A DNA stretch of 48,152 nt, from the NCBI GenBank assembly GCA_017694415.1, contig JADIMW010000004.1, positions 1 to 48,152 on the forward strand, read 5' to 3'. This stretch comes from Candidatus Caccoplasma merdipullorum. GTDB taxonomy: Bacteria; Bacteroidota; Bacteroidia; Bacteroidales; G3-4614. The notes under the pieces were generated by a model that had not been told where the DNA came from, made no database searches, and worked only from the letters and a program-made list of their open reading frames with translations. A program made the position numbers and the translations under genes. Shown here piece by piece: positions 8,415 through 16,309 of this stretch; the stretch's first letter is position 1, and each line of letters starts with the position of its first letter.

Positions 8415-9758
8415 TCAGAACGCCTCAGTCATATTAAAATAGAACAACATGTGTTTGTCGGCAAAACTATACCCGCCATCGACACGGAAATTCATCCGCG
8501 GCTGCACCTCCACGCGCAGCCCCAGACCGAGGTTGGGAAGCACGGCATTATAACAAACGGGACTCGGGCCTGCTATACCGCAACCGCCCCATAGCACATA
8601 CCCCAAACGGCTCAGCAACCGCTTGATTTTCGTCTCCGAACCCGCATCCCACATCTGCCGATACTCCAACATTGCCACGGCAGTACTCTTGTCGCGATAC
8701 TGCCCCTGATAATAACCGCGTAAATCGTAAGGCCCGCCTATTATCGCATACTGGGTAAAGGGAACATCCTGAAAAGTACTCTTTACAAGCACGTTCCATG
8801 CAAGCACCCTGCGGTGCGACTTGGACAATTTATAATATTGCCGGTAATCCATGTTAAAGCTACCGTAGTTGAAATCGCCGCCGAAATATTTGCTGTAATA
8901 CGACAGTTTCAATTCAAAAAACACCCCGTTGTAGGGATTGGCTGCCATATCGCGCGTATCGTACGAAAAGACTGCACCGAGCCCGAGGTTGTTAGCCTTA
9001 AACCCGTCGGCCGTTCCGCCTTGCGATACATAAACCGGGTCGTTCAACACAAACTCGCCGGGAGAAGTAATCTTTTCATAAATATAATCAACCGACGCCC
9101 CCAAAAAACAACGACTCTCCCTCAAACGGAACATAAGCACGGGATTCAGATGAATCGTGTTCTGACGGAAACCGGTAATATATTTCCCCCTTTGAGTGTT
9201 ATGGTTGTCGTCATACCCCACTCCGTAATAGTTGTCGTTGTTGTTCTCGTATTCGTAAATACCGAAAAGCCTTATTCTGTCCTTCTTGAAAAAAATCTGC
9301 GGCTTGACGAGGATATAAAACCCGAGCGGCTTTGAGAAGGTAAGCCCGAAATTGACAGGTATCACGCTCCGCTGCAATGCAGTATCCCTTTTATCCGCAC
9401 TGAACGAGAAAAGAGCCGCACCCCCTATAAGAAAACCGTAATCGGGAGTATAACCCGGGCCGCCGAGAATACTGAACTTGAAATTCTTGTTTTTCTTCTT
9501 CGCTTTTTTCGCTTCCGTCCGCAAAGAATCGGAGACGGATGCAACAGTATCCTTCCTTACATGCAAAATATCCGACAACGGCAGAAATTCATCGGGCTGA
9601 TAAGTTGCGGAATCGGTGTGCAACGACAATGAATCGGACGACAAACGGATATTACCGACGGCAGAAACGGAATCCGTCCGCTCCGTGGCAAATGAACAGA
9701 CAGACATGCAGCATAAAGCAGATATAAAGCAAGATAAAAAAGTCCGCTTCAGAACCAT
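8415..9758 (-). CDS. Omp85/BamA-superfamily outer membrane barrel protein without POTRA domains
   Basis: A 447-residue protein with a signal peptide (MVLKRTFLSCFISALCCMSVCSFA). A short polar region (residues 25-100) is followed by about 340 residues of alternating aromatic beta strands. It contains the loop-6-like motif GGPYDLRGYYQGQYRD, akin to the (V/I)RG(F/Y) motif of the surface-antigen D15 family, and ends in an aromatic strand (MLFYFNMTEAF) as outer-membrane barrels do. There is no room for POTRA domains, so it is not BamA. I chose the ATG at 9758 for the signal peptide; the frame is open to 9842 but overlaps the promoter box. Located just after the T9SS operon but with its own promoter; substrate or role unknown. 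Confidence 0.78.
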   Translation of the reverse strand: MVLKRTFLSCFISALCCMSVCSFATERTDSVSAVGNIRLSSDSLSLHTDSATYQPDEFLPLSDILHVRKDTVASVSDSLRTEAKKAKKKNKNFKFSILGGPGYTPDYGFLIGGAALFSFSADKRDTALQRSVIPVNFGLTFSKPLGFYILVKPQIFFKKDRIRLFGIYEYENNNDNYYGVGYDDNHNTQRGKYITGFRQNTIHLNPVLMFRLRESRCFLGASVDYIYEKITSPGEFVLNDPVYVSQGGTADGFKANNLGLGAVFSYDTRDMAANPYNGVFFELKLSYYSKYFGGDFNYGSFNMDYRQYYKLSKSHRRVLAWNVLVKSTFQDVPFTQYAIIGGPYDLRGYYQGQYRDKSTAVAMLEYRQMWDAGSETKIKRLLSRLGYVLWGGCGIAGPSPVCYNAVLPNLGLGLRVEVQPRMNFRVDGGYSFADKHMLFYFNMTEAF

Positions 9759-9839
9759 AACAAGCAATTTAAATCCCACCGACGCCACATTCGACATTCG
9801 CAAACGCCTAACAGATAACGGCAACAGGTTATTATGCTG

Positions 9840-9847
9840 CAAAATTA
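9840..9847 (-). promoter_or_regulatory. -7 promoter element for the Omp85-like gene
   Basis: Read on the minus strand, TAATTTTG at 9847-9840 matches TAnnTTTG. It lies 81 nt before the chosen start at 9758 and supports that start over the longer frame. The -33 element is weak. Confidence 0.55.
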
Positions 9848-9875
9848 CGCCTTTTTTTCACACAATAAACAGCAA

Positions 9876-9911
9876 CTGCCGTCCAACTTGCAAAAAGGAG
9901 CAGGACGGCAG
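9876..9911 (-). terminator. Probable terminator of the T9SS operon
   Basis: CTGCCGTCC (9876-9884) pairs perfectly with GGACGGCAG (9903-9911), with an 18-nt loop, 35 nt past the gldN stop. The T-tract that follows on the minus strand is broken, so the call is moderate. Confidence 0.55.
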
Positions 9912-9945
9912 CCGGTATATGACAAACAAACTCTATATCGTTCAA

Positions 9946-11088
9946 CTACTTGGTGCTTCGCACGGAACGCACCGGAGCTTGTGTTTTCGAGGCTTTGGGG
10001 GCTTTGGTGCGGGGAGTCTTGGAACGGGAAGATGATGAAGACTTCACGTTGTCCGACGAACCGCGGGAAGAACGAACCGACGATTTGGGTTCATCTTTTT
10101 CCGTCGCATTGCCCTTCACATCGGCAGAAGCAGGCTCGGAAGCATCGGCCTTGGCGACAGGTTTGCCGTCCGAATCGCCGCCTTTCTTTGCAGCAACGCT
10201 CTCCTGTTGCGAATCGATCCAAAGACCTTTTTCGAAACTCTCAAGCTGTTTCTCTATTGCTGCACGCGCACTGTCCTGAGCCGCAGGTTCGGGATACAAC
10301 TGCATAAGCGACATGTTTCTCAAATTCATCGTCTTGTATATCTCGCCTTCGAACATGCGCAACCTGAAGAAGTCGTCTATCGTATAATTCCTCACATTGT
10401 TCTCACTGCTGGTAAGAATATATTGCTGGGCCATATACGGACGCAAATCGGAATATTTTATCCAGAACATCGGGTAACGGATAGGTTCTCCGCCGAAATC
10501 ATCCACACGGTGCAACACAGGGCAAAGAGCCTCTATCTCGCATGTAACTCCCGAATTGCGCTGGTCGAACATCCACTTCTCACGGACGTAATACGACAAC
10601 ACCTCGTTAGCCGGCACATCGCTCGGGTCGATTACTATACGCGGCGATTTCCCGCCGCTCTCCTTCTCGGAATACAAGATATGGAACCTCTCGAGCATCT
10701 CGGATACCTTTATCTTGTACTCGTCGGTAAAAATCTCCCTGCCGTCGAGATATTCGAACGCCTCTACCTTTTTGTCGGAAAGCAGGCGCATTATCAGACG
10801 GAACAGGTTCTCCTGTCCCTCCATGCTCTCTTCGGGGAAATAGAGCGGCAGATTCGCATCCTGCTTCAAATCTATCGAACGGTAAATTACGCGCATCCAC
10901 GGCATGTCGGCCGGGGAGAGCTCCTGTTTGTCGTATAAAGCCTGAGCCCTGATTGAAAGGGAATTGTCGGCTTCCTCCGCTCTTTTTGCTGCTCCCGTAC
11001 GAATCTTCACGCTGCTCTGCGCGAGACTCTCGAAAGTTATCGACAATGCGGCAACCAATGCCGCAACAAATATTATACTGCTTCGCAT
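9946..11088 (-). CDS. gldN: T9SS ring-complex protein GldN/PorN
   Basis: A 380-residue periplasmic protein with a signal peptide (MRSSIIFVAALVAALSITFESLAQ). The GldN domain covers about residues 45-293, with the family-typical segments MPWMRVIYRSIDL, LYFPEE and MFWIKYSDLRPYM. In T9SS, GldN/PorN joins the lipoprotein GldK to form the periplasmic ring under the outer membrane and binds GldM. It is the last gene of porP-gldK-gldL-gldM-gldN, 31 nt after gldM. The last 87 residues (294-380) are a low-complexity tail, first acidic/Ala-rich, then Ser/Arg/Lys/Pro-rich (SSSSSRSKTPRTKAPKASK); I do not know this tail from characterised GldN. Confidence 0.93.
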   Translation of the reverse strand: MRSSIIFVAALVAALSITFESLAQSSVKIRTGAAKRAEEADNSLSIRAQALYDKQELSPADMPWMRVIYRSIDLKQDANLPLYFPEESMEGQENLFRLIMRLLSDKKVEAFEYLDGREIFTDEYKIKVSEMLERFHILYSEKESGGKSPRIVIDPSDVPANEVLSYYVREKWMFDQRNSGVTCEIEALCPVLHRVDDFGGEPIRYPMFWIKYSDLRPYMAQQYILTSSENNVRNYTIDDFFRLRMFEGEIYKTMNLRNMSLMQLYPEPAAQDSARAAIEKQLESFEKGLWIDSQQESVAAKKGGDSDGKPVAKADASEPASADVKGNATEKDEPKSSVRSSRGSSDNVKSSSSSRSKTPRTKAPKASKTQAPVRSVRSTK

Positions 11089-11119
11089 ATCTCGAAATTT
11101 ACATTTATTCTGTGTTCAA

Positions 11120-12694
11120 TCAATTAACAATAACCTCGATTGGAGAGAGCGTTCTCTGTATTCCGTCGGGGCCTATCGCCTTAACCTTCGATATGTAGAA
11201 CCTCTTTCCGCGGGAGAGACGGCGCAATGCGTTCCGCTGCCTTTCGGAGAAGTGGGCGCCGTCGGAAACTTCAGGTATTGCATTTCCCATCGAGTCGAAA
11301 ATAACCGTCTCGAACGAAAGCACCCTGAACGAAATATTCAGCAGCCCGTCGTCTATCGCAGCTTCCAAACCGGGAGCGGTCAGCAGCAGACTTTTTGAGA
11401 AAGGCTTGCCGCCGCGGTAACGCTGTATGTTGCCGTTATTGTCCTTATACGAAATAAAGGGCATCGGGTCGGGCAGCTGACGAACCCGGAACACGGTGCT
11501 GTTTACCGTCTGGGAACGCCCTTCCATATTTGCCACAACCGATATTGTTACATCTTTTCCCACACCTTGGGGACGGGCAATCCAACCGTTTCCCGAACGC
11601 GAAAGCGTACCGTTCGACATCGATGCGGAAATTGCATTGTTAGGGATACCGGGTACCGAGATGCTTATCGGGTTGTCTATACCGGCATACAGCACGTTCA
11701 TCATGGTAGCCGATACGGTAGCCGTAGGCTCGATAACGGTATATGACGATGAAAAGTCGTGTCGCTGTATCGTCCCGTCGCCGGCCGCCACTTCGAGGTA
11801 ACCGTTGAAGTCGAATACACCCGTGGAGTTGCAGACGAACTCATACACGCCTCCTGCCTCGGGCGGGAGCTGTTTGTCCCCGATAAATATCAGCGGGGCT
11901 TTGGTCGTATCTATTGCGGCAAGCACTATATTCGCCGAATATGTACTTCCACGCATTACGGTTTTGGACGAGGGGATGACGTATGCATCCATTCTGTTTA
12001 CCCTCACATCCCCTTCATCTATATTGTTGCGCAGGATATGCAGAATCTCGCTTTCGGCATAACGCAAGTCGCTCTGCAATTTGGTAAGTATTGTAACAGC
12101 TGCCGCCACCGGCATATTTTCGAACATGTGCTCCTCCCACCTCTTTTTATTTTCCATACGTTTCTGAGGCGGCACGGTGGGATAAAGGTATTCCCTTATG
12201 ATACGTCGTTTCAGCGTGTCGGTTATCATAGGCGTAACAAAATCGGTATAGGCAACAAGAGCCTCCCTCAAGCGGCGTCCTTCGCCTGTTGCCGGCGACA
12301 ACATCACATGCGATGCGGCTTCGAGGTCGTCCATACGCTGTATATTGTGTACGTCGGCATCGCGACCGTCGGCCTGACGCGCAATGCGCAACTTCAAAGA
12401 ATCGATATAGCCGACCAACTGCTCGGTACGGTTACGCACATCGGTAGCCTTGCCGTACCATGCTCCCGATTTTTCGGGATTCATTTCGTTGTATGCCGAC
12501 AGTTCGCCGTAAAGCGTACCGTTCTGTGCCGACGCATTGTCGGTAGAACGCGCCAGACTCTCCTCCACCTGTTTGAAGCCGTTCAACACATCCGTCGAGA
12601 CATTAAGAGCCAGCATAGCCGTAAGGACTATGTACATCAGGTTTATCATTTTCTGCCTCGGCGACAGAGATGAATAGCTGTTCGATCCTGCCAT
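11120..12694 (-). CDS. gldM: T9SS motor/trans-periplasmic protein GldM/PorM
   Basis: A 524-residue protein, close to characterised PorM/GldM in length. One N-terminal transmembrane helix (about residues 17-33, INLMYIVLTAMLALNV) anchors a long periplasmic part. The first periplasmic domain is helical (to about 220); three beta domains follow (SSKTVMRGSTYSANIVLAAIDT, VYAGIDNPISISVPG-like NVLYAGIDNPISISV, and the C-terminal RFYISKVKAIGPDG). With GldL it forms the proton-driven inner-membrane motor that reaches the GldK/N ring. The gap to gldL is 39 nt, and the gene is clearly part of the operon. Confidence 0.95.
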   Translation of the reverse strand: MAGSNSYSSLSPRQKMINLMYIVLTAMLALNVSTDVLNGFKQVEESLARSTDNASAQNGTLYGELSAYNEMNPEKSGAWYGKATDVRNRTEQLVGYIDSLKLRIARQADGRDADVHNIQRMDDLEAASHVMLSPATGEGRRLREALVAYTDFVTPMITDTLKRRIIREYLYPTVPPQKRMENKKRWEEHMFENMPVAAAVTILTKLQSDLRYAESEILHILRNNIDEGDVRVNRMDAYVIPSSKTVMRGSTYSANIVLAAIDTTKAPLIFIGDKQLPPEAGGVYEFVCNSTGVFDFNGYLEVAAGDGTIQRHDFSSSYTVIEPTATVSATMMNVLYAGIDNPISISVPGIPNNAISASMSNGTLSRSGNGWIARPQGVGKDVTISVVANMEGRSQTVNSTVFRVRQLPDPMPFISYKDNNGNIQRYRGGKPFSKSLLLTAPGLEAAIDDGLLNISFRVLSFETVIFDSMGNAIPEVSDGAHFSERQRNALRRLSRGKRFYISKVKAIGPDGIQRTLSPIEVIVN

Positions 12695-12733
12695 AGTATA
12701 TTGTCTCTATCTGATTATATCCGCAAAGCGGTT

Positions 12734-13834
12734 TTATAAAATATCCGAATCCTTCTCTTTGGCATCATCCGTATTCGCCGGTTTCTGCCGGTTGCTTTCC
12801 GGCTCGTCCTTCCGCGGTTTCGGGGCAGCCGCACGCCCCATGGCCGCCATCGGGTTTCCGTACATGTTCACGGTCATAGCCGCAAGCATGTTTTCATAAA
12901 CGGCGTTAAGCTGCGCCATATAGTTGGTCATCCGCTCGGTCTCCTGACAGTAGCGCGAACTGTCGTCCACCGAATTGTCGTACATGTCGCGTATGGTACG
13001 CAAGCCGATATTGATGCGGTCGATGTTGTCGAGCTGCGAACTGATGCTCTTCAACTGGATTTCGTATATCGTGTTCAGCCCGGCCAGATTGCGGTTGAGG
13101 TCTTCCATCTGCGCCACATATCCTTGCGAATGCGATGTTATGTTGCCGGAATTATCCGTTATGCTGCGATACGATTCGAGCAGCACGTTCGAAACCTGCG
13201 TAAGCGACTCCGTAGCCCTCTTGAACTGTTCCATCTGGTTGGAGATTGCCGACAGTTGTTCGAGGTAGTCCTGAGTGGCAGAAGTCAATTCGGCCATTTT
13301 CGAAAGCTGGTCGGCCGCAGAAGAGAGTTTATGGATACTCTCCGACAGCGACATGGTATCCGTCTCGTCCAACTGTATATCCGACGGTATTCCCGCGCTG
13401 CGTTTTGCATCCTCGGGCGAAACGTACGGCACACCCGGCGCTGCGGTATAAACCACCCCACCGGCAACCTCCGGCACGTTCACACCGGGGGCGGGCGTTA
13501 CGCCCGACGCTGTACCGCCACCACCGCCAATTCCGCCTCTCAACTGCGGACGGTCTTTGGGGTCGGCCGTTTTCAGTACGGGGAAAACCTCCTCCCACTT
13601 GTAATCTTTGGGAGGAGCATCGAATGCCGTCATTATGAACATGACCACCTCTATACCCATACCCAGCGACAACATGAAGTTACCGCCCGTAAGGTGCAAT
13701 ATTTTGAATAGGGCTCCCAATATGACTATTGCAGCTCCTATACTGTAAGCAAAGTTGAAAAAGCGTTTTCCCTTATCGCTCGATGCGAAAGCATAGAAAC
13801 GCGCCCTGTACTCTTTAAATTTTTCTTTATTCAT
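12734..13834 (-). CDS. gldL: T9SS inner-membrane motor protein GldL/PorL
   Basis: A 366-residue protein with two N-terminal transmembrane helices, about residues 25-47 and 53-70. Glu62 lies within the second helix (LGMGIEVVMFIMTAFD), matching the membrane-embedded Glu needed for proton flow in GldL. The cytoplasmic part has a Gly/Pro/Val-rich linker (about 99-140), a long helical region (about 155-315) and a polar Pro/Lys/Asp end. It is longer than the roughly 215-residue flavobacterial GldL and closer to PorL. The gene is 44 nt after gldK and 39 nt before gldM. The motor stator role is known for the family, not tested here. Confidence 0.94.
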   Translation of the reverse strand: MNKEKFKEYRARFYAFASSDKGKRFFNFAYSIGAAIVILGALFKILHLTGGNFMLSLGMGIEVVMFIMTAFDAPPKDYKWEEVFPVLKTADPKDRPQLRGGIGGGGGTASGVTPAPGVNVPEVAGGVVYTAAPGVPYVSPEDAKRSAGIPSDIQLDETDTMSLSESIHKLSSAADQLSKMAELTSATQDYLEQLSAISNQMEQFKRATESLTQVSNVLLESYRSITDNSGNITSHSQGYVAQMEDLNRNLAGLNTIYEIQLKSISSQLDNIDRINIGLRTIRDMYDNSVDDSSRYCQETERMTNYMAQLNAVYENMLAAMTVNMYGNPMAAMGRAAAPKPRKDEPESNRQKPANTDDAKEKDSDIL

Positions 13835-13878
13835 AACTGCCGTCGATTATTTTAAATATACTAACGGAAACCCCGCAT

Positions 13879-15303
13879 TCAATTCTTGCGCCCTTTTGCA
13901 AATCCCACCTGCGAGCGGACACAGCGGAAACCTATATAGGAGCGTTGCTCGTTCTGGTATTCCCACATGCGGATATCCGAGCGGACGAAATTAGTAACAT
14001 CCTTCCACGAGCCGCCGCGTACAATTTTGCGTTTCATAGCATAAGGGTCTTCCTTTGCCGCATTGTAGCGGTAGTCGGGATTCATGTCGCTGGTATATGC
14101 CATCCCCCCTTCGCTATATGCCGTAGCCGTCCATTCCGATACGTTGCCGGCCATATCGTAAAGGCCGAAATCGTTCGGCGGATACGTTGCCACTCTCGAC
14201 GTAATCAGGTTGCCGTCCTTGACATAGTTGCCCTCCAGAGGCTTGAAATTGGCATAGAAACACCCTTTGTCCGAGCGAGGCTCGCCGCCCGACCACGGGA
14301 AACGGTTTTCGTTTATGCCTGCACGTGCCGCATATTCCCATTCGGCCTCGGTAGGAAGCCTGTACGGTTCGATAAAAGGCACCTGCAATGCAGCCTTGAG
14401 ATATTGCGTGCGCCATACGCAGAAGGCCGAAGCCTGCTCCCACGACACACCCACGACAGGATAGTCGCCATAGCCGGGATGCGCGAAATAGAGGCGCATG
14501 TACGGTTCGTTGTAGGCATTGTCGAAATCGTTTACCCACACCGTAGTATCGGGATATATGTTTATTATATAGGTATGCAGGAAGTCGTATTCGCTGCTTA
14601 GCGGACGGGTTACCGTCTGCGAAACGATACGTCCGTCATCATCGATATACGCCGTATCTTTCGAAATCATTATCTCGGCGTCATAATCGGGTTTAATATC
14701 GGTATTCAGGATACGGCGCGCAGGGTCGAGACGGTTGCGGCGTTTCGCGGCCTCGGTATGGTCGAATATCTCGTACCTGTAATTCATCTGCGATGCGTCC
14801 AGTTCTTTCTGACCGGTTATCGGGTTTATCCTGTAAACGCTCTCTATCGCCCGAGCTTCATCCTCCGTCGGGTTTTTCCACGGAATAGGCTTCGACCAGT
14901 TCAGATACGGAGTTACGGGATTCCCTTCTCTGTCCTCCTCGATTTTAAACGCCTCGTTTCCGCCGAAAGCGGGGTCGGCAAGACGCTCTCTTATAATCGA
15001 ATCGCGCACCCAGTAAACGAACTGTTTGTATTTGGCATTGGTAATCTCCGTCTCGTCCATCCAGAAGGCATCAACCGAAATGGACTTGTCGTTTTTCGGG
15101 GTACCCCAAACCGAATCCGCCTCGGAACATCCGGCCACAAAAGAGCCTCTGTCAATAAGCACCATTCCGTAAGGTGTAGGTTCGGCCCATGCCATACCCT
15201 TTACCCCTACCAGCTCGCCGCCTCCCGAAGAGACAGAAGGAGCACAGGAAGTCATTACCGCCGCTACGGCTGCAACAAAAACCACTCTCTTCATTATCGT
15301 CAT
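13879..15303 (-). CDS. gldK: T9SS ring lipoprotein GldK/PorK
   Basis: A 474-residue outer-membrane lipoprotein. The signal ends in the lipobox VMTSC, Cys19 if the ATG at 15303 is used. An FGE-sulfatase-like fold follows, with typical elements WMDETEITNAKYKQFV, RLPTEAEWEYAARAG and YDMAGNVSEWTATAY, ending in RSYIGFRCVRS. Family members form the T9SS periplasmic ring with GldN and have lost the formylglycine-generating activity. The start overlaps the porP stop as ATGA at 15303-15300, which suggests translational coupling; a second in-frame ATG at 15294 is a possible alternative start. Confidence 0.95.
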   Translation of the reverse strand: MTIMKRVVFVAAVAAVMTSCAPSVSSGGGELVGVKGMAWAEPTPYGMVLIDRGSFVAGCSEADSVWGTPKNDKSISVDAFWMDETEITNAKYKQFVYWVRDSIIRERLADPAFGGNEAFKIEEDREGNPVTPYLNWSKPIPWKNPTEDEARAIESVYRINPITGQKELDASQMNYRYEIFDHTEAAKRRNRLDPARRILNTDIKPDYDAEIMISKDTAYIDDDGRIVSQTVTRPLSSEYDFLHTYIINIYPDTTVWVNDFDNAYNEPYMRLYFAHPGYGDYPVVGVSWEQASAFCVWRTQYLKAALQVPFIEPYRLPTEAEWEYAARAGINENRFPWSGGEPRSDKGCFYANFKPLEGNYVKDGNLITSRVATYPPNDFGLYDMAGNVSEWTATAYSEGGMAYTSDMNPDYRYNAAKEDPYAMKRKIVRGGSWKDVTNFVRSDIRMWEYQNEQRSYIGFRCVRSQVGFAKGRKN

Positions 15304-16250
15304 AATATACGAATACTTTTATATTTGTTCTTATTCTTTTTTCCGAACTCCAACTTCATGCTGTAACCCACGAAAACCTCATGACTCCCGCTGGTCGCCT
15401 TTACAATATCCGTCAGTGAATAATCGTACGCATAACCCAGCACTATGTTTTTCCACTCTCCGCCGACGCAGAAAATCAACGCATCCTTCACCCGGTACGA
15501 AATACCGCCCCAAACGAAATTGTGATATTTCAACGTAGCTCCGAATTCTACTGTGGTAGTCTGAAACGTGGTCTTCACCAACATAGACGGTTGCAACTGA
15601 TATAACGCGTTTTTGAAAGGAATATTGCCTCCGGCGATAAAATAATACGACGGAACGACAAAGGTTTCGTATTTGTCGTCAAAAGTTATGGTTGGCGAAG
15701 TAAGGTGCATGGCCGATATACCGGCATAAAAATATTTGTGCGTATAGTAGATTCCGGTACCGAGGTCGAAAGCCATCCCCTCGACCGATGTGGTGGGGAT
15801 AGCGTCGTCGGTTTGCGTATGGAAGTCGCTTTCGGGGATATAAACCCCTTCGCCGTCGAATACCTGATTGAGGAAACCAATCTGCAAGCCGAGCCCCAGT
15901 TCGCCTCCGAAAAGCTTAACCTTAAAGGAGTATTGCAGTCCGAGGGCGGTATTCGAATAAAGACCTATCTTCTCCGTCGAAATCTGCAAGCCGACGCCGT
16001 GCCGCTGTTTGAACAATGTAAACGGCATATCGCCCATTATAAGGAAAGTCTTGGGCGCACCCGGCATACCTATCCACTGCTGGCGTGTGGCAGCCCGCAG
16101 ATTAAGTTTGGTGGTGCTCCCGGCTGCTGCAGGATTATAATAGGCAGGCATTGCCCAGTATTGGCTCAACTGCGCATCATACTGCGCACTGAGCGGCAAT
16201 ACCGCGCAGAACGACAGCAACACTACCGGAATTATTCTACGTCTCCACAT
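15300..16250 (-). CDS. porP: T9SS outer membrane protein PorP/SprF family
   Basis: A 316-residue outer-membrane barrel with a signal peptide ending near LPLSAQ. It starts with the family-typical YDAQLSQYWAMPAYYNPAAAG, followed by LRAATRQQWIGMPGAPKTF and repeated beta strands. PorP/SprF members work with T9SS and, in some cases, hold secreted proteins on the surface. It is the first T9SS gene in the operon and overlaps gldK by 4 nt. The gap to the upstream sulP stop is only 59 nt and shows no clear promoter, so read-through from sulP is possible. Confidence 0.93.
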   Translation of the reverse strand: MWRRRIIPVVLLSFCAVLPLSAQYDAQLSQYWAMPAYYNPAAAGSTTKLNLRAATRQQWIGMPGAPKTFLIMGDMPFTLFKQRHGVGLQISTEKIGLYSNTALGLQYSFKVKLFGGELGLGLQIGFLNQVFDGEGVYIPESDFHTQTDDAIPTTSVEGMAFDLGTGIYYTHKYFYAGISAMHLTSPTITFDDKYETFVVPSYYFIAGGNIPFKNALYQLQPSMLVKTTFQTTTVEFGATLKYHNFVWGGISYRVKDALIFCVGGEWKNIVLGYAYDYSLTDIVKATSGSHEVFVGYSMKLEFGKKNKNKYKSIRIL

Positions 16251-16309
16251 TATTTATATATAACTGCGAAACTTCCGGTAAATTGCATATCGACGGCAAA
16301 AAACTTTAA

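Noticed and set aside
8283..8594. 103-codon plus-strand frame between leuS and the Omp85-like gene
   Set aside because: Its second half is antisense to the barrel gene and its first half covers the terminator hairpin; no recognisable features.
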